11,939 nt of DNA, taken from positions 1-11,939 of the forward strand of contig PWNM01000298.1 of assembly GCA_003557825.1 (NCBI GenBank). The letters are read 5' to 3'. Shown one piece after another: positions 6,106 to 11,939 of the stretch (position 1 is the stretch's first letter; every line of letters begins with the position of its first letter). The translations under genes were made by a program, and so were the position numbers. The notes below the pieces were generated by a model, which was given only the letters and a program-made list of their open reading frames with translations, had not been told where the DNA came from and did no database searches. This DNA comes from Candidatus Hydrogenedentota bacterium (GTDB taxonomy: Bacteria; Hydrogenedentota; Hydrogenedentia; Hydrogenedentales; SLHB01).

Positions 6106-7155
6106 ATGAAAGCGCCTATTGGGGTCGGGGTGTTGAGTTTCGCTCACGGCCATGTCCAAGCCTATGTCAATGTGATGAAAGATTTTGAGGATGTCCGACT
6201 CATCGCCGCCTACGACGATATGGAAGAACGGGGCAAACAGATTGCCGAAGGCGCAGGGATGCAGTATTCGCCCCATGTCGAGGATGTCCTGAACAATCCC
6301 GATGTTCAGGCTGTCATGATCGGAAGCGAAACCAATCGCCATGCCGAACTTGCCATCGCGGCGGCCCAAGCGGGTAAACATATTCTGCTGCAAAAGCCTA
6401 TGGCCCTTTCCCTCGGCGACTGTGACAAAATCATCGACGCCGTCAGCCAGGCCGGGATCCATTTTGCCATGGCCTTTCAGATGCGCTGCGACCCGGCCAA
6501 TATCAAGATTCGTGAAGTGGTCCAGAGCGGCATGCTCGGTCGAATCTGCATGATTCGCCGACGCCATTGCATCGGTGTCTTGCTCGATCCCAACTTCGGT
6601 ACTGGCTGGAGCGCTTGGCACATCAAGGCCGAGAACAACCGCGGTATGTTTGCCGACGACGCGGCCCATCCCGCGGATTGGTTCCATTGGATCTTCGGTA
6701 AGCCGGTTAGCGTCATGGCCGAAATCGACAACGTCATCACCACCCACGCGCCAGATGACAACGGCGTCGCCCTGTATCGCTTCGGCAACGGCGAGATGGG
6801 CGTTCTCCTCAACAGCTCGACGGTCATGATCGCCGAGAACACCACCGAGGTCTACGGCGAGAAGGGCGTATTAGTGCAGAACTACGGCGATGGCCCCTCG
6901 AGCGGACCCCGTATGCCCGATGGTCCCGCCGTTAAGATGTGCCTCTACGACAAGGCGCAATGGGAATCTTTTGATGCCCCCATTCCGCCGAATCATGGCG
7001 AGCGTATCAAGGCCGTTCCTCGTCCGTGGGTCGACAGCCTGATCAACGAAACCCCGCCGCCGGCTTCCGCCGAAGATGGGCGCGTCGCTCTCGAGATGGT
7101 CCTCGGCGCCTATCAATCGGCCGAGACGGGTCAACGGGTGACCTTCCCGCTGTAA
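6106..7155 (+). CDS. GFO/IDH/MOCA-family NAD(P)-dependent oxidoreductase
   Basis: This is a 349-residue cytoplasmic dehydrogenase of the glucose-fructose oxidoreductase / inositol dehydrogenase / MocA family. The N-terminal Rossmann domain (about 1-122) has GVGVLSFAHGH (6-16) and the ETNRHAELAIAAAQAGKHILL segment (75-95). The catalytic Lys97 lies in QKP, where most members have EKP. The C-terminal alpha/beta domain carries DDAAHPAD (184-191), matching the usual DxGxHxxD pattern with Gly replaced by Ala; His188 is the likely proton shuttle. The substrate, probably a sugar or cyclitol, cannot be told. I chose the ATG at 6106 because GGAAGGAG (6091-6098) is seven bases away and the protein then begins at the nucleotide-binding strand; the open frame upstream to 6001 and the ATG at 6100 fit worse. 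It is the only plus-strand gene in the window, divergent from the NAD-salvage operon. Confidence 0.9.
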   Translation: MKAPIGVGVLSFAHGHVQAYVNVMKDFEDVRLIAAYDDMEERGKQIAEGAGMQYSPHVEDVLNNPDVQAVMIGSETNRHAELAIAAAQAGKHILLQKPMALSLGDCDKIIDAVSQAGIHFAMAFQMRCDPANIKIREVVQSGMLGRICMIRRRHCIGVLLDPNFGTGWSAWHIKAENNRGMFADDAAHPADWFHWIFGKPVSVMAEIDNVITTHAPDDNGVALYRFGNGEMGVLLNSSTVMIAENTTEVYGEKGVLVQNYGDGPSSGPRMPDGPAVKMCLYDKAQWESFDAPIPPNHGERIKAVPRPWVDSLINETPPPASAEDGRVALEMVLGAYQSAETGQRVTFPL

Positions 7156-7169
7156 TCCGTTCTAACGGA
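7156..7169. terminator. Short palindrome between convergent genes
   Basis: TCCGTT (7156-7161) and AACGGA (7164-7169) form a perfect six-base inverted repeat around CT. It begins directly after the oxidoreductase stop codon and overlaps the TAG stop of the converging AsmA-family gene (7164-7162). It could act on both strands as a weak terminator, but there is no U-run and the two-base loop would force the innermost pair open. Confidence 0.22.
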
Positions 7170-10100
7170 ACAACGAGGTGGGCAAGACCCGAACATACGG
7201 TTCCCGAGGGGGTCCGGATGCGGTAAGCGTGATGCTGCCGATCTGCCGGACCCCTTCTGCCAGTCCACCCAGCCCCACACTATCCATAAGTCCCGTTACC
7301 TGACCAAAAAACGCCGCCTGAATGCTTAGGTCGGTGGCGTCTCGTGAGAAATCGACTGTTCCATCCGCAATAAGTCGCATCGAAGGATTCATCGAGACGA
7401 ATTCGTCCACCGCCATCACGCCGTTGATAAAGGTAAAATGGCATCGAAACGAGTCGTAAGCCAATCCCTCGTCCCGTAGCCGCGGCAGTCGCAGTAACAC
7501 AATCTCGGTACTTCGCAACACGGTCAGGAGTTGCGTGGCAATGCCCAATCGGCCAAAGGAGCCATTTTTGCCCCATGCGGCCACGGTTCCTGTGGCCCCT
7601 TTCAATGGGTCTTGATCGGGGATGAGAGGCATTGATAGCCGGAGATTCGCGTTGATCCGACCGGAAACGTCGCGGGATCGTTGAAAAGCAATGGCGTCAA
7701 TAAAGCGGGCGTCAACCCGGGCGAAATTCATCTGCACATCGAGGGTTCGGGGTAATTCAGGGGTGGGATAGACTATATCGGCTTCGCCGGAGATTTGGCC
7801 GCCCCCGGCCCGAGCCTGAATGTCGCCAATGGTGATGCTCTCCGTACTGAGCGTCAGTTGGGCGCGAAGATCGTGCGCCGTTCCATCTCGATAGAGGACG
7901 CGGTCCACCTCCATATCGAATCGACCTTTGGGGCGTTTGGCCGGGTCTGGAGACTCGGTTTCGTCCGCGGGACGCAAGGCCTGAAATTCGTCCCACAGAT
8001 CGCTGAGCGTGTTCAGGTCGAGCTGTGTGCCGGTCAACGTGCCACGCCAGCCGCCGTCGTCCATGCGCGCGTTCAACGTACAATCCGAGTTGGCTCCGCG
8101 AAAAACCAAGTCATCAAAGAGCCAGTGGTGATCGCGGTAGGCTGCCGAACCGTCTACCGATTCGAGCACCAGATTCTCCGACAGCCGCGCCGTGAGCTGA
8201 TGAATCTGCAAATCGAGTTCCAGGGGATTCGTGGCCAGCGTCCCACGCACTCGTCCCGCCGCCTCGGGGCCATCTACCAGTAACGGGGCCCAGGTCGCCA
8301 CGTCGATGTCCAGACTATCCATCCAGATCCGATCCTCTGCGATGCGGCCTTCGGTCACTTCGCCCAGAAGGTCCACCCGGATGCTCTCGGGCTCCCAGGG
8401 CCAGGCGTGTGACGCGCCGCTCACGTTGATGCGCAACGGTTGGTCGCCTGCTTTGTGTAATGTGTCGCCCGCTCGGACAGTGGCCTCGGTCAGATCTACA
8501 GCCGCCGCGAAGTGGGGGGCATGTTCGACCCGATGGATGTGTGCCATGGCCGAACCGCGCAGCTCGAGGTCCGGCAGGACGCTGGCCAGTACCACGGCGG
8601 GCAACGTCGTCTGGCCATCCATGCGAACCGGCTCCCAACCCGTCTCTGTTTGATGAAAGGTCGCATCCATGCGAAACGGCGGTCCGCCAACTCGTTCCAA
8701 CGTCACCTCGACGGCTTCCGGTCCAGTAAAGGATATTGTCACCGCCGTCTCGGAAGCCCCGTACTGTTCGAGCGCCGCCCGTACCACGGGCAGGGCCGTA
8801 CTGTCCGGTTCAAGAGGCAGGTCCAGCCGCGCCACGTCCCCGGCCATGGTCCCTTCGAATCGGCGGTCTTGGACGGCGTATATCCCTTCCACGGCGACGG
8901 CGTCGAATTGCTCGGACCAGCCTGTACCCTCCAATTGCAGGGTCTCCATATCTGTCCAGAAGGCCACCTCGAGTTCGCTCAGGGTATCCCGAAAGGCCTT
9001 GGTTTCAATGCGCCCGCTGCCTTGCTCCAGGACTCCCGTCACCGTTAACGACTCGACTAGGTTGTCGCCTTCGGCGAGGAGGGCATGTAGGTCGTCAACA
9101 ATCACCCGTCCGGTTATATCCTGTAACCAGGGTGTATCGCCGATCAACGAAAGGTGTTCTTTGGTGAGCTGTGCCTGACCGGTCAGTCGAACTTCGTAAC
9201 GGCCTTCGTTGAGGTCCGGCCGCACCCAACCAACGGCTTCCATTCCTTCGACGCGGAGTTCGTCGAAGATGAACATCCCCTCACGGACGCCAACCATAGC
9301 CTGGAGGTTAGGTATCAGGGGTATGTTGTCGTCCAGACCAATATCGATGCCCTGGATTGCCCCGTGGCCCGATACCAGTCGTGGCAGGTCTGTGTCCTCG
9401 ACGGCGATGAGCAAGTCAGTGATAGTCGCGTGGGCATCGTTCCGGGCGGATAGGCGGACGGATTCATTGTCGAGGAAATCCAGCAGGGAATCGAGCCCCG
9501 CTGCTTGGATGTGGGCGTCGGGTATCGCCAGACCGGTCCGCCCATCCCGGTAAAAAGTGACGTCCGCCCGCGCTTGGCCGTCGGGAGGAATCCAACACAG
9601 ATCGTTGATCACCAGGGCGTGGTCGGTGAGCCAGACCGAACCGGACACCGGTCCTTCGAGCCCCGTTTCGGCGCTTGTCGGATCGGCCAGCGACACGATC
9701 GTCCCTTGCACCTCGCTAGCGAACACACCGTGGTCAGTTGACCGAACAGTGGCCAAAGCCCGTGCGCCGATATGAGGACCGTCCATCCGATCCAGCGCCC
9801 GCCGCAGGTCCACGCCGTCGAGCTCGATGGTGCCCTCGAAAAGGGCCACACCGCCTTCTTCTAAGCGGTGTAATGCAAACAGGGCCGCGGCATGGGCGTC
9901 GTCGCCGAATTGGGGCGTCCGCAGGCCTACCTCGACCAACGCCATCGTGCTCTGTGGTTGGTGCAAGGTCACCGAAGTCTCGATATCATAGGATCGGTCC
10001 ATCGTGGTCAATGTCCCGTTGATATCCGGCAAGTGAACCTGCTCGACCGTTACCCGCGAAGGACGGCGTCGACGGACACGGCGCTGTTCGAGGGCATATC

Positions 10101-10536
10101 GGATCGCATTGACCCGTTCGACCAGCTCGGCCGGTTCACCCACAGCCTTAGCAGTAATCTGCGATGCCCGTGCTTCGGGAATGTTAATCCGGCCTTTCAA
10201 TAGCGGCTCCACCTGGATGGGAAGGCGCACCCAATCGGCCTGGGCCATAAAGTCCGGTTCGCCGATGGAAACGCCTCGGGCCAGGATGCGCGGTCGCGGG
10301 AACAAATGTAGGTCGAGCCGTTCGATGGTCGCGGGCAGCCCCATCGCGTCCATAATGATGGCCTCGACACGAGGCCGATATCGGTCGATCCGGAGCAATG
10401 TCCCTGCGGAGTAGGAGAGGGCAATAAGGGCAACAAGAATGGCTAGGGTTATCCATAGCCAGCGACGTTTCCAAAATGATTGCGATGCGGTTTTGGGCAT
10501 ATGCGATGCAGTTTTGGGCATAAATGATTGTATCAC
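7162..10536 (-). CDS. AsmA-family envelope protein
   Basis: This is a very long (1124-residue) AsmA-like protein. A single N-terminal membrane segment (about 27-48, WLWITLAILVALIALSYSAG) follows a basic run and anchors it in the inner membrane, with nearly all of the chain in the periplasm. The AsmA N-terminal pattern follows (IDRYRPRVEAII, then LPATIERLDLHLFPRPRILARGVSI). The bulk is repeated short beta strands with alternating hydrophobic residues, the look of the groove-forming bridge-like lipid transfer proteins (AsmA, YhdP, TamB relatives). Residues about 871-1124 resemble the AsmA C-terminal region (GRFDMEVDRVLYRDG, GVMAVDEFVSMNPSMRLIADG). Known relatives help move phospholipid to the outer membrane; this role is inferred. 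The start is unsure: GTG at 10536, ATG at 10521 and ATG at 10500 are all in frame, none with a good ribosome site. GTG fits coupling to a tiny upstream frame. It follows gmhA by 22 bases. Confidence 0.85.
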   Translation of the reverse strand: MIQSFMPKTASHMPKTASQSFWKRRWLWITLAILVALIALSYSAGTLLRIDRYRPRVEAIIMDAMGLPATIERLDLHLFPRPRILARGVSIGEPDFMAQADWVRLPIQVEPLLKGRINIPEARASQITAKAVGEPAELVERVNAIRYALEQRRVRRRRPSRVTVEQVHLPDINGTLTTMDRSYDIETSVTLHQPQSTMALVEVGLRTPQFGDDAHAAALFALHRLEEGGVALFEGTIELDGVDLRRALDRMDGPHIGARALATVRSTDHGVFASEVQGTIVSLADPTSAETGLEGPVSGSVWLTDHALVINDLCWIPPDGQARADVTFYRDGRTGLAIPDAHIQAAGLDSLLDFLDNESVRLSARNDAHATITDLLIAVEDTDLPRLVSGHGAIQGIDIGLDDNIPLIPNLQAMVGVREGMFIFDELRVEGMEAVGWVRPDLNEGRYEVRLTGQAQLTKEHLSLIGDTPWLQDITGRVIVDDLHALLAEGDNLVESLTVTGVLEQGSGRIETKAFRDTLSELEVAFWTDMETLQLEGTGWSEQFDAVAVEGIYAVQDRRFEGTMAGDVARLDLPLEPDSTALPVVRAALEQYGASETAVTISFTGPEAVEVTLERVGGPPFRMDATFHQTETGWEPVRMDGQTTLPAVVLASVLPDLELRGSAMAHIHRVEHAPHFAAAVDLTEATVRAGDTLHKAGDQPLRINVSGASHAWPWEPESIRVDLLGEVTEGRIAEDRIWMDSLDIDVATWAPLLVDGPEAAGRVRGTLATNPLELDLQIHQLTARLSENLVLESVDGSAAYRDHHWLFDDLVFRGANSDCTLNARMDDGGWRGTLTGTQLDLNTLSDLWDEFQALRPADETESPDPAKRPKGRFDMEVDRVLYRDGTAHDLRAQLTLSTESITIGDIQARAGGGQISGEADIVYPTPELPRTLDVQMNFARVDARFIDAIAFQRSRDVSGRINANLRLSMPLIPDQDPLKGATGTVAAWGKNGSFGRLGIATQLLTVLRSTEIVLLRLPRLRDEGLAYDSFRCHFTFINGVMAVDEFVSMNPSMRLIADGTVDFSRDATDLSIQAAFFGQVTGLMDSVGLGGLAEGVRQIGSITLTASGPPREPYVRVLPTSLFR
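10481..10522 (-). repeat. 21-bp tandem duplication at the start of the AsmA gene
   Basis: Two adjacent 21-base units (10481-10501 and 10502-10522) differ at one base. They are in frame and give the peptide MPKTASH then MPKTASQ. Both sides are also flanked by AAATGATTG (10474-10482 and 10522-10530), so the protein reads QSF, repeat, repeat, SFWK. Each unit begins with its own ATG, so the duplication doubles a possible start codon. The N-terminus lies before the membrane anchor, where added residues would be tolerated. Confidence 0.85.
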
Positions 10537-10562
10537 GAGCGAAACGGCATCCCCGGCGTCAT
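10533..10562 (-). other. Nine-codon minicistron linking gmhA to the AsmA gene
   Basis: A tiny frame, MTPGMPFRS, starts at 10562 inside an ATGA shared with the gmhA stop. It ends in a TGA (10535-10533) that overlaps the GTG start of the AsmA gene (10536). Ribosomes finishing gmhA could re-initiate here and again at the GTG, coupling all three. No separate ribosome site is visible. Two matching overlaps in 30 bases are suggestive, but chance cannot be excluded. Confidence 0.3.
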
Positions 10563-11218
10563 CGTGGTTCAGGAAAATAGTGGGCCTCGACCATGGCGCA
10601 CAGGGTGTGGTACAGCGCGAGATGGGCCTCTTGCACGGTTTTGGTGCTGTCCCCGGGAGCGCGTATGGCCAGGTCTGCCCCCAACGCCATGCGTCCTCCG
10701 TGTGGACCCGTCAGACTAGCCGTGGTCAGTCCCAGGGCCTTTGCCGCCGACAGGGCCATCAGGCAGTTCGCCGCGTTGCCCGATGTTGAGATGGCCAATA
10801 GGACGTCCCCGGTCTTCCCAAGGGCGCATACCTCCTGGGCATAGGCAATATCCCGCACCGGCGAATCGTTCTCGATGGCCGATTTGAGGGCCGGATTAGC
10901 CCCCAGGGGGATGGCCGGAAGTCCCGCCTCGAGGTGCTCCGCCAGTTCATCGCCCAAAGGCAGTCCCCTGAGCTTCTGCTTGATAGCGTCGTCGAGGGGC
11001 CGTTTCCGCTCGAAGCACTTGCACAACTCACCGGCAATATGCAGCGCGTCGGCGCAACTCCCGCCATTACCGCAGATCAGCAGTTTCCCGCCCCCGTCAT
11101 AGCTGGTCACAATGGCTGTGTGCAAAGGCAGTAACGACGGGGCGCATCCTTCGAGATCGGGGCGTCGAAGCAGCAGGTCGTCGAATAGGGCCTGTTCGAC
11201 TGGCGATAGTTCGGGCAT
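10559..11218 (-). CDS. gmhA: Phosphoheptose isomerase (SIS domain, GmhA-like)
   Basis: This 219-residue cytoplasmic SIS-domain enzyme most likely converts sedoheptulose 7-phosphate to D-glycero-D-manno-heptose 7-phosphate, the first step to ADP- or GDP-heptose for LPS core, S-layer or capsule sugars. Seen motifs are LLICGNGGSCADALHIAGEL (46-65), the phosphate-binding AISTSGNA (142-149), SLTGPHGG (168-175) and VQEAHLALYHTLC (195-207). The four residues that bind zinc or act in catalysis in GmhA align as His60, Glu64, Gln196 and His204, which separates it from other SIS proteins. It is about 25 residues longer than E. coli GmhA, mostly a segment around 72-118 (KRPLDDAIKQKL and following). The ATG at 11218 has GAGGA about 12 bases upstream. 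It lies 32 bases after the unknown conserved gene and directly before the AsmA gene, making an envelope-linked set. Confidence 0.88.
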   Translation of the reverse strand: MPELSPVEQALFDDLLLRRPDLEGCAPSLLPLHTAIVTSYDGGGKLLICGNGGSCADALHIAGELCKCFERKRPLDDAIKQKLRGLPLGDELAEHLEAGLPAIPLGANPALKSAIENDSPVRDIAYAQEVCALGKTGDVLLAISTSGNAANCLMALSAAKALGLTTASLTGPHGGRMALGADLAIRAPGDSTKTVQEAHLALYHTLCAMVEAHYFPEPR

Positions 11219-11250
11219 TTTGTGCGCTAGTCCTCTATGTTAAAACCGGG

Positions 11251-11939
11251 TCAGGCCACGCCGAGCCGGTGTACCAGGGCCAACAAAAAAACGCGGTTGT
11301 CCGCGCATAAATACCGCATCGTGCCACCCATCCGGGCAAAGGATTTGCAGTAACGCAAGTAGTAATCCGGACTCGTCTCGGGCGGTTCGCCTTGGGTCCA
11401 ATCCCATTGCGATTCCTGCAAGTCCACCACCGCGACAAAATGATCGCCCATGGCCGCGCCCCGTTGCAAGGCCAGGTTTTGCGCCATCGACATGGACTTC
11501 TCGAATACCATGGGCGACATCACCGCCGATCCCACCGACAGGTAAACCCCGCCCGAAATGCGCGATACCCCATCGGCAAAGGTCAGGAAATCTCGCTCTG
11601 CCGTTCGTCCGATGGCCGCACCCCTATTGAGGGGGTGGCAGTAGATGATATCGTGGCCGAACATGGGATGGCCCGTCAACGGTACGCCTAACCGATAAGC
11701 CGCCGCCTGAAGACCGTATTGCTTATAGGGATGGGACACATGCAACTCGCCCATATCGAGATCATGGGTTTGGATCGTTTCCAGAAGATCGCAGGCTGCC
11801 GCCGCCTTCTCCGGATCCGAATCTACCGCGGCCTGGGCCTCGTTGCGCAGGGTGTCAAGGTCTGGAATGTGCAGGCCTTCTTCCTCGACAAACCGGCCCA
11901 CCGCCTCGCCATAACCCAAGCCCTCCCAGGCGCCCACTA
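11251..11939 (-). CDS. Conserved protein of unknown function (N-terminus beyond the window)
   Basis: The last 228 or so residues are visible; the frame is open to the right edge, and a GTG at 11937 is unlikely to be the true start. No signal peptide or membrane segment is seen. The sequence is well ordered and looks enzyme-like: HVSHPYKQYGLQAAAYRLG (about 66-84), then TGHPMFGHDIIY (88-99), NRGAAIGRTAERDF (104-117), a glycine-rich GGVYLSVGSAVMSPMVFEK (128-146), and an end rich in aromatic and basic residues (PDYYLRYCKSFARMGGTMRY). The GGVYLSVGSAV stretch could be a strand-loop nucleotide or sugar-phosphate binding element, with the several His and Asp/Glu as ligands (inference). I do not recognise a named family. 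Its position 32 bases upstream of gmhA suggests a job in heptose or surface-sugar metabolism, but this is context only. Confidence 0.75.
   Translation of the reverse strand, partial: VGAWEGLGYGEAVGRFVEEEGLHIPDLDTLRNEAQAAVDSDPEKAAAACDLLETIQTHDLDMGELHVSHPYKQYGLQAAAYRLGVPLTGHPMFGHDIIYCHPLNRGAAIGRTAERDFLTFADGVSRISGGVYLSVGSAVMSPMVFEKSMSMAQNLALQRGAAMGDHFVAVVDLQESQWDWTQGEPPETSPDYYLRYCKSFARMGGTMRYLCADNRVFLLALVHRLGVA

Noticed and set aside
1..11939. Phage, insertion-sequence, CRISPR, toxin-antitoxin or tRNA content
   Set aside because: I saw no transposase, integrase, spaced direct repeats, terminal inverted repeats or tRNA-like cloverleaf. Nearly all the sequence is explained by ten ordinary-looking chromosomal genes.

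Overview
The window is a bacterial chromosomal segment, GC-rich by eye and densely coded. It carries nine minus-strand genes and one plus-strand gene. An envelope theme (lipoprotein, exported protease, AsmA-type protein, phosphoheptose isomerase) points to a Gram-negative with an outer membrane and probably heptose-containing surface sugars. The style of the exported S41 protease and of the GFO/IDH/MOCA oxidoreductase recalls Planctomycetota/Hydrogenedentota/Sumerlaeota-like lineages. That placement is an impression only; no rRNA or marker gene is present.

Left part (1-1467, minus strand). The 5' portion of a small multi-pass membrane protein runs off the left edge. It has its own extended -10 promoter inside the gap behind the upstream gene. 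Before it lies a lipoprotein with a carboxypeptidase-regulatory-like beta domain and a striking Glu/Asp-Pro repeat tail, preceded by a good sigma70-like promoter and, just upstream of that, a hairpin that probably closes the next operon.

Centre-left (1467-6002, minus strand). A tightly packed four-gene unit reads nudix (ADP-ribose pyrophosphatase-like), exported S41 peptidase, pncA (nicotinamidase), pncB (nicotinate phosphoribosyltransferase). Two junctions are 4-nt ATGA overlaps. PncA and PncB are consecutive steps of NAD salvage (nicotinamide to nicotinate to nicotinate mononucleotide), and a Nudix enzyme clearing ADP-ribose fits the same pathway. The secreted protease in the middle does not obviously fit and is the oddest part of the layout.

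Centre (6106-7155, plus strand). A single NAD(P)-dependent GFO/IDH/MOCA oxidoreductase is divergent from the NAD-salvage unit and convergent with the next gene, with only a 6-nt gap.

Right part (7162-11939, minus strand). An envelope-linked set reads: conserved protein of unknown function (cut by the right edge), gmhA-like phosphoheptose isomerase, then a 1124-residue AsmA-family protein. The last two are joined by what looks like a 9-codon coupling minicistron, and the AsmA gene begins with a 21-bp tandem duplication.

No tRNA, rRNA, CRISPR, insertion sequence or phage gene was seen, and no non-coding stretch exceeds about 150 bases. Nothing here is clearly a new defence or mobile system. 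The best leads are the protease inside the NAD-salvage operon, the unknown protein beside gmhA, and the unusual start region of the AsmA gene.
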